DNA of 64,000 nt from Dermabacteraceae bacterium TAE3-ERU5 (GTDB taxonomy: Bacteria > Actinomycetota > Actinomycetes > Actinomycetales > Dermabacteraceae): contig JAHUUK010000004.1 of the NCBI GenBank assembly GCA_019218375.1, positions 186,001 to 250,000 on the forward strand. Direction: 5' to 3'. Both the position numbers and the translations under genes were made by a program. The notes under the pieces were generated by a model, which did no database searches, was not told the DNA's origin, and saw nothing but the letters and a program-made list of their open reading frames with translations. Each line of letters begins with the position of its first letter. Within the stretch, counting starts at the first letter, position 1. Of this stretch, positions 35,961 to 45,588 are shown one piece after another.

Positions 35961-36668
35961 TTAGTCCGTCTGCTCGTTCTCGAAACGGAAACCGACACCG
36001 CGCACGGTGGTGATGCGGCGCGGCGAGGTGGCTTCGTCGCCAAGTTTGCGGCGCAGCCACGAAACGTGCATATCCAGGGTTTTGGTGGAGCCCCACCATT
36101 CGGCCCCCCACACCTCACGCATCAGGTCATCGCGGGTGACCACGCTACCGGCTTCGCGCACCAGCACGCGCAGCAGATCGTATTCCTTCGCGGACAGGGA
36201 GATTTCCTCGCCGTCCACGAACGCCCGCCGCGCCGCTACGTCTATCGAAACACCGTTCACGCTGAGCTCTTCGGGGGCGGCTTCTTCCACCACCTGGGCG
36301 CGCCGCAGCAGGGCGCGGATACGCGCCTGCAGCTCTCCCAGGCGGAAGGGTTTGGTCACGTAATCGTCGGCACCCGCGTCCAGGCCGACCACGGCATCCA
36401 CCTCGTCGGCGCGCGCGGTCAGAATCAGCACGGGAGCCTCCAGGCCGCCCTTGCGCAGGCGGCGGCACACCTCAAGTCCGTCGATGTCGGGCAGACCCAG
36501 GTCCAGGATTACGAAGTCCACGGGGACGTCCCCGGCGGCCGCAATCAGCGCGTCCCTGCCGCAGGCCGCCCGGGTAACCGCGTAACCTTCCCGTCCGAGG
36601 GCGCGCGAAAGTGGCTCCGAGATCGCGGAGTCGTCCTCAACAAGCAAAAGGTGCGTCACGCGTTCCAT
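35961..36668 (-). CDS. OmpR-family response regulator
   Basis: 235 residues. Receiver domain with acidic pair EDD near residues 11-13, phospho-accepting D56 in VILDLGLPD and the switch lysine K106 in VTKPF. The C-terminal winged helix has the OmpR-type recognition region TLDMHVSWLRRKLG and the VRGVGFRF beta-hairpin. It is the partner of the kinase encoded directly downstream. The target genes are not known; its place between a cyclase and purine genes is the only hint. Confidence 0.95.
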   Translation of the reverse strand: MERVTHLLLVEDDSAISEPLSRALGREGYAVTRAACGRDALIAAAGDVPVDFVILDLGLPDIDGLEVCRRLRKGGLEAPVLILTARADEVDAVVGLDAGADDYVTKPFRLGELQARIRALLRRAQVVEEAAPEELSVNGVSIDVAARRAFVDGEEISLSAKEYDLLRVLVREAGSVVTRDDLMREVWGAEWWGSTKTLDMHVSWLRRKLGDEATSPRRITTVRGVGFRFENEQTD

Positions 36669-36678
36669 GATATGCCCG

Positions 36679-37749
36679 TTAGCCGTCTAGTTCGATACGC
36701 CGCGAATTACCGCGCTTCACGCTTACGGGAACCCACTTCCCGATTCCCTGCAGTTCCACGGCTTCCTTGCGGGAAGTCACGAAAGCACCGGGTAGCGCCT
36801 CCTCGATGGCGTCCGCGGTGTCTTCGTCGCAGATCACTTCGCCGGGAGCGGCTATCCCCTCCAGGCGCGCGGCCAGGTTCACGGTCGGCCCGAATACGTC
36901 GCCGAAACGGGAGAACATGTTGCCCCAGCTGAGGCCTATGCGCACGCACGGGAAACGGTCGTCCTCGGCGAGCGCCTCCGAGATAGAGAGGGCGATTTGC
37001 GCGCCGTCCTCCGGGGTGTCGGCCAGGAACATGATTTCGTCCCCCACGGTTTTTACGACGCGCCCGCCACCGACGGAAACGATGTCGCGGGTGATCGCCT
37101 CGAAATCGCCGATCACGTCGGCCAGTTCGGCCCCGCTGAGGGACTGCGCGAGCGGGGTGAAGGCGACCAGGTCGGCGAACCCGACGACCCGTTTGAGCGG
37201 CATCGCGTCATCGCCTTCGCTATCGGGGGAGCTTTGCAGGATTTCCGCCCCGGCGCGCGCCGTGTAGGCGGCGAGCTGGCGGCGGAATGCGTAAAGGACG
37301 TGCTGTTCAAAGACGTCTATGTAGTTGGGCATGACGTCGAGCATGGCGAGGCGCGCTTCCGCGTCGGGCAGGTTGCGCGCTCGCTTCATGTCATCGACTA
37401 TCGCTTCGGTTTCCCACATGGCGAGCCTGCCCATGTGGAAGCCGAGGGCGCGCGCCAGGTGCGCCAGGCTGCGGTCGGAAACGATGTCGTTTCCGGATAC
37501 CTCTTTGAGGGAAGAGAACGCTTCGGCATCGGCGGCCGTGAACACGGCCGTGTCGTCGTCCACGTTGGTGAATCCCAGCGCTCGCCAGTACATCCGGCTC
37601 AGGGTTGGGGGGATGCTGAACTTTTCTTCCAGATCGCGGCGGGAGTATTCGCGGGTGCCTCCGAGCAGCTTTTTTTCCAGGTAGCTGACGGCGCGGCGCA
37701 CCTGGCTAAACCGGCGCGCAAACTCGGCACGATCCGAAGAGTCCGACAT
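36679..37749 (-). CDS. Class III adenylate cyclase with N-terminal regulatory domain (Rv1264-like)
   Basis: 356 residues. The first ~170 are helical with a winged-helix-like start (RRDLEEKFSIPPTLSRMYWRALGF), resembling the pH-responsive regulatory domain of M. tuberculosis Rv1264. The cyclase domain keeps all catalytic residues: metal ligands D193 (FADLVAFT) and D237 (VGDE), substrate-selecting K233 and D284, and transition-state N291 and R295. An active cAMP-forming enzyme is expected. ATG at 37749 is preferred because the AAAGGA site directly abuts the earlier ATG at 37761. It lies 16 nt after birA. Confidence 0.9.
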   Translation of the reverse strand: MSDSSDRAEFARRFSQVRRAVSYLEKKLLGGTREYSRRDLEEKFSIPPTLSRMYWRALGFTNVDDDTAVFTAADAEAFSSLKEVSGNDIVSDRSLAHLARALGFHMGRLAMWETEAIVDDMKRARNLPDAEARLAMLDVMPNYIDVFEQHVLYAFRRQLAAYTARAGAEILQSSPDSEGDDAMPLKRVVGFADLVAFTPLAQSLSGAELADVIGDFEAITRDIVSVGGGRVVKTVGDEIMFLADTPEDGAQIALSISEALAEDDRFPCVRIGLSWGNMFSRFGDVFGPTVNLAARLEGIAAPGEVICDEDTADAIEEALPGAFVTSRKEAVELQGIGKWVPVSVKRGNSRRIELDG

Positions 37750-37765
37750 TGCTCGGGGCATCCTT

Positions 37766-38578
37766 TCAATTTGCTGGCCGCAGGTGGTGTACGTCGCCGA
37801 CCGCCACGGGAATTATTTTTTCCCGGCTGGCTATCAGCAAACGTCCATTATCGTCTATGCCCACCGCTTCGCCGCTCACTTCGGCATCTTTTACGCTGCC
37901 GGAGTAGATGGGGTCTACCGCCGCGGGATCTCCCAGCAGGTCCACGCGAACCCGCTCCCCTATAGTGACACACATCTCAAGATATCGGCTACGGGATTCT
38001 TCCGGCAGTTGCAGGCGCAGCGCTTTGCGTAGCTGGTTCAGCAGCGGCTGCACGGCTTCCAGCGCGGCGGGCACGCTTCTGCCGCGCGCTCCCGCCGCCT
38101 GTTCGCAGCTGATCGCGCCGGGAAGTGGCCTTCCGTCGGCCCCGCTCACGCTGCCGCGCAGGTTAAGCCCGATGCCGACCACCGCCCAGTTACCGGATGC
38201 GTTTTCGGCCGTGATCTTTTCGCACAGCACTCCCCCGGCCTTGCGCCACTTTTCGCCGTCGTGCAGCAAGATGTCGTTTGGCCACTTCACGCCCGCGTGC
38301 ACGCCGCTGCATTCTGCCGCGACCCCGGCTGCGGCGAGCGCCGCCAGCAGCGGCAGCCAGCTTTCTTGCAGGGGCGAGGTGAGCGGCGTGGTGAAGGAGA
38401 ACGCCAGGCTGTTTCCTGCCGGGGTGTGCCACTGCCTGCCCAGCCTGCCCCGGCCCGCGAGCTGCCTGTCGGTCGCGATGGCTACTGCTTCCCCCCGCCG
38501 CGCGTAGGCGGCGGCGTCGTCATTGGTGGACTGCGTGTGCGTGAGCAGCAGCAGGTTTGCGAAAGGATCCGGGTTCAT
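37766..38578 (-). CDS. birA: Biotin-[acetyl-CoA-carboxylase] ligase
   Basis: 270 residues without the DNA-binding N-terminus of E. coli BirA, so an enzyme only. Biotin-binding motif GRGRLGRQWHTPAGNSLAFS, then VKWPNDILL and the GIGLNL turn, followed by a C-terminal SH3-like domain. It attaches biotin to the carrier lysine of AccA. It is divergent from the carboxylase beta-subunit gene, as in other actinobacteria, and heads a tightly spaced minus-strand operon. Confidence 0.95.
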   Translation of the reverse strand: MNPDPFANLLLLTHTQSTNDDAAAYARRGEAVAIATDRQLAGRGRLGRQWHTPAGNSLAFSFTTPLTSPLQESWLPLLAALAAAGVAAECSGVHAGVKWPNDILLHDGEKWRKAGGVLCEKITAENASGNWAVVGIGLNLRGSVSGADGRPLPGAISCEQAAGARGRSVPAALEAVQPLLNQLRKALRLQLPEESRSRYLEMCVTIGERVRVDLLGDPAAVDPIYSGSVKDAEVSGEAVGIDDNGRLLIASREKIIPVAVGDVHHLRPAN

Positions 38579-38670
38579 TGCCTCACCTACTTGTCGGTTA
38601 CGGGCTCTGGGGCTAAAGGTAACGTAGTAACTGCCCCTACCTGTGGGCCCCGGTAAGAAAGCGAGTAGCC

Positions 38671-40239
38671 ATGTCTGACGGGAGCGCGACTACCGCGCAA
38701 AAGCTAGCAGAACTGAACCGGCGCCTCGCCGAGGGCGGCGACGAGGCGGCGATCGCCCGGCAGCACGCGCGCGGCAAAAAAACGGCCCTGGAGCGGGTGC
38801 TTGATCTACTCGACGCGGATTCTTTCGTGGAACTGGATCGGCTGGTGCGCCACCAGGCGCACGGGTTCGGGTTGGATAAGCGCCGCCCGGCGGGGGACGG
38901 CATCGTGGCCGGTTACGGCACGATAGATGGCCGACAGGTGTGCGTTTACGCGCAGGACTTCACCGTTTTTGGCGGTTCGCTGGGGCAGGCGCACGGGCGC
39001 AAGATTCAGAAGGTGCAGGAGCTGGCCCTGCGCACCGGGGTGCCCCTGATCGGTATCTTGGACGGCGGCGGCGCGCGTATCCAGGAGGGCGTGGCCTCCC
39101 TGGCCGCGTTCGCCGGCATCATGCGCAACAACACGCTGGCTTCCGGCGTGATCCCGCAGATCTCCCTGATTATGGGGCCGGCCGCGGGCGGCGCGGTGTA
39201 TTCGCCCGCCCTCACGGATTTCGTGGTGATGGTGGATAAAACCTCCCATATGTTCATTACCGGGCCGGACGTGATCCGCACGGTGACCGGCGAGGACGTC
39301 GGCTTCGAGGAACTAGGCGGGGCGCACACCCACGCGAGTCGTTCCGGGGTTGCCCACTATTTGGCGAGCGACGAGGACGACGCCCTCGAATACGTGAAGG
39401 AGCTGCTTTCCTACCTGCCCGCGAACAACCTTTCGGTGCCGCCGCCGATTCCGACCGAGCCGTGCCCCACCGCACCGGAGGAGAGCGATCTGGCGCTGGA
39501 TCGGCTGATTCCGGATTCCGCCAATCAGCCCTACGACATGGGCGAGCTGATCGCCGCCCTGTTGGACGATGGCTATTTCCTGCAGGTGCAGGAGAACTTC
39601 GCCCGTAACATCATGGTCGGCTTCGGCCGTATCGAGGGGCACAGCGTGGGCGTGGTGGCGAACCAGCCCGCGCACATGGCGGGGACCCTGGATATCGCGG
39701 CGTCCGAGAAGGCGGCGCGTTTCGTGCGCACCTGCGATGTCTACGGCATTCCGGTGCTCACGCTGGTGGACGTGCCGGGATTCCTGCCGGGCACGGGCCA
39801 GGAGTGGGAAGGCATTATTCGCCGCGGCGCGAAACTGCTGTACGCCTACGCCGAGGCGACGGTGCCGCTGGTCACGGTGATTACCCGCAAGGCCTACGGC
39901 GGGGCCTACATCGTGATGGGCTCGAAGGATCTGGGGGCCGACGTGAACCTGGCCTGGCCCACCGCGCAGGTGGCTGTGATGGGTGCGCAGGGCGCGGTGA
40001 ACATTCTGCATCGGCGCGAGCTGCAGGCGGCGGGTGAGGGTGAGGCCGAGCTGCGCGGCAAGCTGCTTAACGATTACGAGGAAAGTTTCGCTAACCCGTA
40101 TGTGGCGGCGGAGAACGGCTGGATCGATGCGGTGATAGCCCCGCATGAGACTCGCTGGCAGGTTGCGTCGGCGCTGCGCGCGCTGCGCACCAAGCGTTCG
40201 GATTTGCCCGCTAAGAAGCACGGGAATATCCCGCTGTGA
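38671..40239 (+). CDS. accD: Acyl-CoA carboxylase beta subunit (carboxyltransferase)
   Basis: 522 residues, typical PccB/AccD5 size. Two crotonase-like halves with oxyanion-hole glycines, for example [19 protein letters not shown] and [16 protein letters not shown] in the first, and [24 protein letters not shown] and [12 protein letters not shown] in the second. It moves the carboxyl group from carboxybiotin to acyl-CoA, supplying malonyl- or methylmalonyl-CoA. Its stop overlaps the epsilon subunit start (GTGA). Substrate range cannot be fixed from sequence alone. Confidence 0.95.
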   Translation: MSDGSATTAQKLAELNRRLAEGGDEAAIARQHARGKKTALERVLDLLDADSFVELDRLVRHQAHGFGLDKRRPAGDGIVAGYGTIDGRQVCVYAQDFTVFGGSLGQAHGRKIQKVQELALRTGVPLIGILDGGGARIQEGVASLAAFAGIMRNNTLASGVIPQISLIMGPAAGGAVYSPALTDFVVMVDKTSHMFITGPDVIRTVTGEDVGFEELGGAHTHASRSGVAHYLASDEDDALEYVKELLSYLPANNLSVPPPIPTEPCPTAPEESDLALDRLIPDSANQPYDMGELIAALLDDGYFLQVQENFARNIMVGFGRIEGHSVGVVANQPAHMAGTLDIAASEKAARFVRTCDVYGIPVLTLVDVPGFLPGTGQEWEGIIRRGAKLLYAYAEATVPLVTVITRKAYGGAYIVMGSKDLGADVNLAWPTAQVAVMGAQGAVNILHRRELQAAGEGEAELRGKLLNDYEESFANPYVAAENGWIDAVIAPHETRWQVASALRALRTKRSDLPAKKHGNIPL

Positions 40240-40466
40240 GTGGCGCAGAGGGCATCCGGATCGGGCGGGGCGAGGTAGATCCGGCGGAGCTGACCGCGCT
40301 GAGCGTGGCCCTGTACGCGCTGAACCGGGCCTCCCGCGAGGAGGCGCAGGCCGAGGAACTTTTGCGGGGCGAAGATAGCCCCGTGGTGCCGCGCTGGCAG
40401 CGGCCGCGCGGCCGGGTTTACGGCAGCGAACCGGATGCCTGGCAGTTTTCGTTGCGGCAGAGGTAA
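40236..40466 (+). CDS. accE: Acyl-CoA carboxylase epsilon subunit
   Basis: 76 residues, GTG start overlapping the accD stop. Small actinobacterial epsilon subunits have a conserved helix near the N-terminus (here [19 protein letters not shown]) and a C-terminal tryptophan-containing end (WQRPRGRV... DAWQFSLRQ). They stabilise the alpha-beta carboxylase complex. The position right after the beta subunit gene and the length support the call, though sequence conservation in the family is low. Confidence 0.85.
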   Translation: MSGAEGIRIGRGEVDPAELTALSVALYALNRASREEAQAEELLRGEDSPVVPRWQRPRGRVYGSEPDAWQFSLRQR

Positions 40467-40507
40467 TTTTCGTTTTCCGAAAAGCGTTCTGCTGCCGGTT
40501 TGCCCCG

Positions 40508-40513
40508 TACACT
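40508..40513 (+). promoter_or_regulatory. -10 element of a probable leaderless promoter
   Basis: TACACT is followed after 7 nt by the ATG at 40521 with no ribosome binding site. The gene behind it therefore seems to be transcribed from its own start codon although it lies 54 nt after accE. Confidence 0.45.
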
Positions 40514-40520
40514 TTTCCGT

Positions 40521-42197
40521 ATGAGCACCGATAACACCGCAGAACGCACCCCCACCGCGATAGATCGTCTGGCCGACGGCTACCTGGATACCGTGGCCCA
40601 CATGGATCCCTTCGCGGCTACCTCCATGGGAGTTGCCGGTTATGACACCGAAGTGACCGACTATTCCCCCGCCGGCATCGAGGCGGTCACCCAGGTGACC
40701 CGCGATCTGCTGAGCGCGCTGGACGGTGTGGCCGACGAGGACGAGGTGGATGCGGTTACCCGCGCCGCGCTCAAGGAGCGCCTTGGCCTGCAGGTTGAGT
40801 TCGCGGAGGCGCTGATCCCCCACACGCAGGTAAACAACCTGACCTCGCCGATTCAGGGTGCCCGCCAGGTGTTCGATCTGATGCCGAGCAAGACGGAAGA
40901 AGACTGGGAGGTTATCGCCACCCGTCTGGAGAAGCTGCCACAGTCGCTGCGCAGCTGGCAGGAATCGCTGCGTTACGGCATGGAGCAGTCGGTCATGAGC
41001 TCTCAGCGGATGCTTTTGCTGGGCGCCGAGGACGCCCAGAACCTGGCCGAGGCGGACGGTTTCTTCATGCGTTTTGCGCAGAACGCGCAGGGCAGCGAGG
41101 GGCTGCGCGAGCGGGTCTTTGCCGCCGCGCAGGGAGCCGCAGCGGCCTACGGCGAACTGGCCGAGACGCTGCGCGAGATGGCCCCGCACGGCCGCGCGAG
41201 CGACGGCGTGGGCCGCGAGGCCTACCAGCTTTACTCGCGTAACTTCCTGGGCGAAGAGATCGACCTGGAGGAAACCTACGCCTGGGGCACCGAGGAACTG
41301 CAGCGCATCATCGCGGAGCAGGAAGAGGTGGCCGAGCGCATTAACGCCCACTACGGCAACGGCGGCGGCCGTTCGGTGCAGGCCGCACGCGACAGCCTGG
41401 ATGCCGACCCGGCCCGCACGATCCACGGCACGGACAACCTGCAGCGCTGGATGCAGGAGCTTTCCGACCAGGCGGTGCGAGAGCTGCGCGGCACCCACTT
41501 CGATATTCCGGAGGAACTGCTGGCGCTGGAGTGCTGCATCGCCCAGACCGGCGCGGGCGGCATCTACTACACCGCCCCCAGCGAGGACTTCAGCCGTCCG
41601 GGCCGCATGTGGTGGGATGTGCCGACCGGCGTCACCGAGTTCCACACCTGGACCGAGACCACGACCGTCTACCACGAGGGCGTGCCGGGGCATCACCTGC
41701 AGCTGGGCACCCAGGTGCTGGCGGGGCGCAGCCTGAACCGCTGGCGCGGCCTGGGCTGCTGGGTTTCCGGCCACGGCGAGGGCTGGGCGCTCTACGCGGA
41801 ACGCCTGATGGAGCAGCTGGGCTACCTGGATGACGACGGCGACCGCCTGGGCATGCTGGACGCACAGCGGATGCGCGCGGGCCGCGTCGTGCTCGACATC
41901 GGCATGCACTGCGGTTTCGACATGCCCGCGCCGTTCGGTGAGGGCGCGTGGACCTACGACAAGGCATGGGAGTTCATGGCCGACAACTGGGGCATGGAGG
42001 TCAATCAGCGCCGCTTCGAGCTGAACCGTTACCTCGGATGGCCGGGACAGGCGCCGTCCTACAAGGTCGGCCAGCGGCTGTGGGAGCAGCTGCGTGCGGA
42101 ATCGGAAGCTAACGGCGAAAGCGCCCGCGACTTCCACGCACGCGCGCTGCGCCTCGGTTCGCTGCCGCTGTCGGTGCTGCGCCAGGCCCTCAAGTGA
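40521..42197 (+). CDS. DUF885-family metallopeptidase-like protein
   Basis: 558 residues. The DUF885 signature YHEGVPGHHLQLG, resembling an HEXXH-type zinc site, lies near residue 390, followed by GHGEGWALYAERLMEQLGYL and a C-terminal GWPGQAPSYKVGQ. Members are predicted cytoplasmic or surface metallopeptidases of unclear substrate; no signal peptide is visible here. ATG at 40521 is chosen over the in-frame TTG at 40500, given the leaderless-type -10 box. Its stop overlaps the maf start (GTGA). Confidence 0.88.
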   Translation: MSTDNTAERTPTAIDRLADGYLDTVAHMDPFAATSMGVAGYDTEVTDYSPAGIEAVTQVTRDLLSALDGVADEDEVDAVTRAALKERLGLQVEFAEALIPHTQVNNLTSPIQGARQVFDLMPSKTEEDWEVIATRLEKLPQSLRSWQESLRYGMEQSVMSSQRMLLLGAEDAQNLAEADGFFMRFAQNAQGSEGLRERVFAAAQGAAAAYGELAETLREMAPHGRASDGVGREAYQLYSRNFLGEEIDLEETYAWGTEELQRIIAEQEEVAERINAHYGNGGGRSVQAARDSLDADPARTIHGTDNLQRWMQELSDQAVRELRGTHFDIPEELLALECCIAQTGAGGIYYTAPSEDFSRPGRMWWDVPTGVTEFHTWTETTTVYHEGVPGHHLQLGTQVLAGRSLNRWRGLGCWVSGHGEGWALYAERLMEQLGYLDDDGDRLGMLDAQRMRAGRVVLDIGMHCGFDMPAPFGEGAWTYDKAWEFMADNWGMEVNQRRFELNRYLGWPGQAPSYKVGQRLWEQLRAESEANGESARDFHARALRLGSLPLSVLRQALK

Positions 42198-42805
42198 GGC
42201 TCCTGCTCGCCTCCGCCTCGCAGGGGCGCCGCGAGGTGCTGACCAGGGCCGGTATCGCGCACGAAACGCTGCCGGTGGACCTGGACGAAGACGCGCTGCT
42301 GCGCGGCCTGGATAACCCCGGCCCGGAGGATAGCGTGCTGGCGCTGGCGCGCGCCAAGTGCCTGGCGGCGGTGGAACGCAGCGATTACGACGGTTTCGTG
42401 CTGGGCTGCGATTCCCTGTTCGAGGTCGGCGGGCAGCTACTCGGTAAGCCGCACACCCCCGAGGTGGCGCGCGAACGCTGGCTGGCGATGCGCGGCAAGA
42501 CGGGGGTGCTGCACACCGGTCACTGGCTGTGCGATAACCGCCCAGACGGTTCAGGCGGCACCCTGGGGGCGACCGCGTCCACACTGGTGCATATCGGTGA
42601 CGTCAGCGACGAGCTGATCGACGCCTATATCGCCACCGGGGAGCCGCTCGGCGTGGCGGGCGCTTTCACGATAGACGGCCTGGGCGGTTGCCTGCTCGAC
42701 GGCGTGGAGGGCGATCCCCATTCGGTGGTCGGCCTTTCCCTGCCCCTCCTGCGCGAACTGCTATCCGGCTGCGGCGTCGGCATAGACGCTTTTTGGCGCG
42801 GCTAA
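42194..42805 (+). CDS. maf: Maf-family nucleotide pyrophosphatase
   Basis: 203 residues. N-terminal LLLASASQGRREVL (Maf form of SxxRR), then ARAKCLAAV, GCDSLFEVGGQLLGKP and the C-terminal EPLGVAGAFTIDGLGG. Maf enzymes hydrolyse non-canonical or modified nucleoside triphosphates. The usual AADT metal motif reads GCDS here, but the aspartate is kept. It sits between carboxylase genes as in other actinobacteria (Rv3282) and is coupled to the DUF885 gene by overlap. Confidence 0.92.
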   Translation: MRLLLASASQGRREVLTRAGIAHETLPVDLDEDALLRGLDNPGPEDSVLALARAKCLAAVERSDYDGFVLGCDSLFEVGGQLLGKPHTPEVARERWLAMRGKTGVLHTGHWLCDNRPDGSGGTLGATASTLVHIGDVSDELIDAYIATGEPLGVAGAFTIDGLGGCLLDGVEGDPHSVVGLSLPLLRELLSGCGVGIDAFWRG

Positions 42806-42858
42806 CACCCGCGCGGGGGTAACCGAACGGTAATGGGGTACGGGCCTTCTTTCTTCGC

Positions 42859-42864
42859 TATGCT
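42859..42864 (+). promoter_or_regulatory. Possible -10 element upstream of accA
   Basis: TATGCT lies 31 nt before the ATG of the carboxylase alpha subunit, leaving a short leader that contains GGGAAGG as ribosome binding site. No clear -35 box is seen. It suggests accA can be expressed separately from the upstream accD-accE genes. Confidence 0.35.
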
Positions 42865-42895
42865 CGGCGATTGAGCCAGGGAAGGGAAGGCCCGT

Positions 42896-44674
42896 ATGCC
42901 CGCCAAGAGGAAACAGCAGCGCTATTTTGACAGCGTGCTGATCGCGAACCGGGGCGAGATCGCCGTTCGTATCGCGCGTGCCTGCCGTGACGCGGGTCTG
43001 CGCAGCATCGCGGTCTACGCAGACCCCGACAGGGACGCGCTGCACACGAAGGTGGCCGATGAGGCCTACGCCCTGGGCGGTCAGGGCCCCCAGGATTCCT
43101 ACCTGGTGATCGAGAAACTGCTTGACGTGGCGCGCCGCAGCGGGGCGCAGGCGGTGCACCCCGGATACGGCTTCCTGGCCGAAAGCGCGGAGTTCGCCCG
43201 CGCCGTCAGGGAGGCAAAGCTGGTCTGGATCGGCCCCTCCCCCGAAGCGATCGAGCTGCTCGGCGACAAGGTTTCCGCCCGCAAGGTGGCGCAGCAGGCG
43301 AAGGCCCCGCTGGTGGCGGGCACGGAAAGTCCCGTGGAGGGCAGCGACGAGGTGGTGGCGTTCGCCCGCCAGCACGGCCTGCCCATCGCCATTAAGGCCG
43401 CCTACGGCGGCGGCGGGCGCGGCCTGAAGGTCGCCTACAAAGAGGACGAGGTGCGCGAGCTTTACGCCTCCGCCGTGCGCGAAGCCACGGTAGCTTTCGG
43501 GCGCGGGGAATGCTTTGTGGAGCGCTACCTGGAAAGGCCCCGCCACGTCGAAACCCAGTGCCTGGCCGACGAATACGGCAATGTGCAGGTGATTTCTACC
43601 CGCGACTGTTCCCTGCAGCGCCGCCACCAAAAACTTGTCGAGGAGGCCCCCGCGCCGTTCCTCACCGCAGAGCAAGAGGCGGAGCTGTACCGCGCCTCCC
43701 GCGAAATACTACGCACCGCTAAATACGTCGGCGCCGGTACCTGCGAGTTCCTGGTAGCGGCCGACGGCACGGTGTCGTTCCTGGAGGTGAACACCAGGCT
43801 GCAGGTGGAGCATCCGGTGAGCGAGGAAGTCACGGGGATCGACCTGGTGCAGGCGCAGCTGGAGATAGCCGCCGGGGCGCGCCTGGAGGAGAGCGATCCG
43901 CCGCTGCGCGGGCACAGCATCGAGTTCCGCATTAACGGCGAGGACCCGGGGCGTAACTTCCTGCCTGCTCCCGGCAGACTGAACGAGTTCGTGCTTCCAG
44001 CCGGGCCGGGCGTGCGCGTAGATACCGGTTTCCAGGCCGGGGACGAATTGGGCGGCAATTTCGATTCGCTGCTCGCCAAGCTCATCGTTACCGGGCGCGA
44101 TCGGCAGCAGGCGCTGGCTCGCGCCCGCCGCGCGCTCGCGGAATTCCAGATTTCCGGTATCCCCACCGCGCTGCCCTTCCACCGCGAGGTGGTGCGCGAT
44201 CCGGCGTTCGCCCCGGCAGACCCGCAGGCGCCGTTCACGGTCCACACCCGTTGGATAGAGACGGAATGTACCGCCAAATTCACCCCGCAGCCGCTGCCCG
44301 GCGCGGGGCACGGCGAAAACGAGCGGGAAAAGCTCACCGTGGAGATAGACGGCAGGCGCATCGAGGTGAGTCTGCCCGCCTCGCTGCGCGCCCCGCAACC
44401 CGCCCGCCCGCTGCCCAGGCGCAGGTCGGGTCGCGGCGCGAAGGTCAGCGCCGCGGGCGATGGCGCGGTTCGCTCCCCCATGCAGGGCACCGTCGTAAAG
44501 GTCGCGGTCAAGGAGGGCGAAAGCGTTGAGGAAGGCGATCTGCTGCTGGTGCTGGAGGCCATGAAGATGGAGCAGCCGGTGAACGCCCACCGCAGCGGCG
44601 TCGTGCGCGAACTTACGGCAGAGGTCGGCGCGAGCGTTTCCTCCGGCGCGGTTTTCTGTCAGATTTCCGACTAA
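42896..44674 (+). CDS. accA: Acyl-CoA carboxylase alpha subunit (biotin carboxylase plus biotin carrier)
   Basis: 592 residues. Biotin carboxylase domain 1 to about 450 with [16 protein letters not shown], the glycine-rich ATP loop [11 protein letters not shown], and [23 protein letters not shown] linker with arginine-rich sequence leads to the C-terminal biotinyl domain with the target lysine in [10 protein letters not shown]. The size and order match actinobacterial AccA3/BccA. It works with the beta and epsilon subunits encoded 2-4 kb upstream and is biotinylated by the nearby birA product. ATG with GGGAAGG upstream. Confidence 0.96.
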   Translation: MPAKRKQQRYFDSVLIANRGEIAVRIARACRDAGLRSIAVYADPDRDALHTKVADEAYALGGQGPQDSYLVIEKLLDVARRSGAQAVHPGYGFLAESAEFARAVREAKLVWIGPSPEAIELLGDKVSARKVAQQAKAPLVAGTESPVEGSDEVVAFARQHGLPIAIKAAYGGGGRGLKVAYKEDEVRELYASAVREATVAFGRGECFVERYLERPRHVETQCLADEYGNVQVISTRDCSLQRRHQKLVEEAPAPFLTAEQEAELYRASREILRTAKYVGAGTCEFLVAADGTVSFLEVNTRLQVEHPVSEEVTGIDLVQAQLEIAAGARLEESDPPLRGHSIEFRINGEDPGRNFLPAPGRLNEFVLPAGPGVRVDTGFQAGDELGGNFDSLLAKLIVTGRDRQQALARARRALAEFQISGIPTALPFHREVVRDPAFAPADPQAPFTVHTRWIETECTAKFTPQPLPGAGHGENEREKLTVEIDGRRIEVSLPASLRAPQPARPLPRRRSGRGAKVSAAGDGAVRSPMQGTVVKVAVKEGESVEEGDLLLVLEAMKMEQPVNAHRSGVVRELTAEVGASVSSGAVFCQISD

Positions 44675-44732
44675 ACCGGCCCTGCCCCCGCCCGCTACCG
44701 GTAAGTCCTCGCACAGGGAGATATTCCTGCGC

Positions 44733-44738
44733 TAGTTT
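44733..44738 (+). promoter_or_regulatory. -10 element of a probable leaderless promoter for the PNP gene
   Basis: TAGTTT ends 7 nt before the ATG at 44746, with no ribosome binding site in between. This supports the ATG over the upstream in-frame TTG at 44740 and points to a leaderless transcript. Confidence 0.38.
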
Positions 44739-44745
44739 CTTGTCT

Positions 44746-45588
44746 ATGGCAGATTCTTTTGACAGCACCGATCCCTACGCGCTGGCGAAGCGCGCGGCAG
44801 AAACCATTGCCCGTCTCAGCGGCGTCCCCCGGCACGACATCGCGGTTGTGCTCGGCTCCGGCTGGTCCCAGGCGGCGGACCTGATCGGCGAGGAAGTTTG
44901 GCAGGCTCCCGCCACTGACGTGGAGGGCTTTTCGGCCCCCGCGCTGGCCGGGCACGTCGGCACCCTGCGCAGCATCAAGATCACGGGCACCGACGTACAC
45001 GTGCTTGTGCTCGGCGCGCGCACCCACTACTACGAGGGCAAGGGCGTGGAGCCGGTAGTGCACGGCATGCGCACCGCCGCTGCGGCGGGCTGCTCGACCG
45101 TGGTCCTCACCAACGGCTGCGGCGGTCTGGATAGGAGCTGGAAGCCGGGAACGGCGGTCCTGATCCGCGACCAGATCAACTTCACCGGAGCGACCCCCCT
45201 GCGCGGCGCAAACTTCGTGGACGTCACCGACCTCTACACGCCGCGCCTGCGCGAGATCGTGCAGCGGGTGCAGCCGGGAACCCCGGAGGGCGTTTACATG
45301 CAGTTCTCCGGCCCCAGCTACGAGACCCCCGCAGAGGTGAAGATGGCCGGGGTCATGGGGGCGACCCTGGTCGGCATGTCTACCGCGCTTGAGGCCATCG
45401 CCGCGCGCGAAGCGGGGATGGAAATTCTGGGGCTGTCCCTGGTCACCAACCTAGCTGCGGGCATCAGCGAAACTCCCCTTTCGCACGAGGAAGTCATCGA
45501 AGCCGGGCAGGAGGCCGCGCCGCGCATTTCGCGGCTGCTGGCCGAATCCCTGCTGGCAATCGCCAAGGAAAAGGAGAGCAGCAAGTGA
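44746..45588 (+). CDS. punA: Purine nucleoside phosphorylase (trimeric type)
   Basis: 280 residues, size of trimeric PNPs. Phosphate site VLGSGWS and ARTHYYEGKG, base/sugar site QFSGPSYETPAEV, VGMST and LVTNLAAG. It splits purine (deoxy)nucleosides with phosphate into base and (deoxy)ribose-1-phosphate. The stop overlaps the start of the mutase gene (GTGA), as in the M. tuberculosis deoD-pmmB pair, so the mutase probably handles the sugar phosphate released here. Confidence 0.94.
   Translation: MADSFDSTDPYALAKRAAETIARLSGVPRHDIAVVLGSGWSQAADLIGEEVWQAPATDVEGFSAPALAGHVGTLRSIKITGTDVHVLVLGARTHYYEGKGVEPVVHGMRTAAAAGCSTVVLTNGCGGLDRSWKPGTAVLIRDQINFTGATPLRGANFVDVTDLYTPRLREIVQRVQPGTPEGVYMQFSGPSYETPAEVKMAGVMGATLVGMSTALEAIAAREAGMEILGLSLVTNLAAGISETPLSHEEVIEAGQEAAPRISRLLAESLLAIAKEKESSK

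Noticed and set aside
40074-42584. Very long open frame on the minus strand opposite the carboxylase beta subunit and DUF885 genes
   Set aside because: It lies antisense to well-recognised proteins, has a repetitive Arg/His/Gly/Gln-rich composition and no domain; it is a by-product of GC-rich third codon positions.
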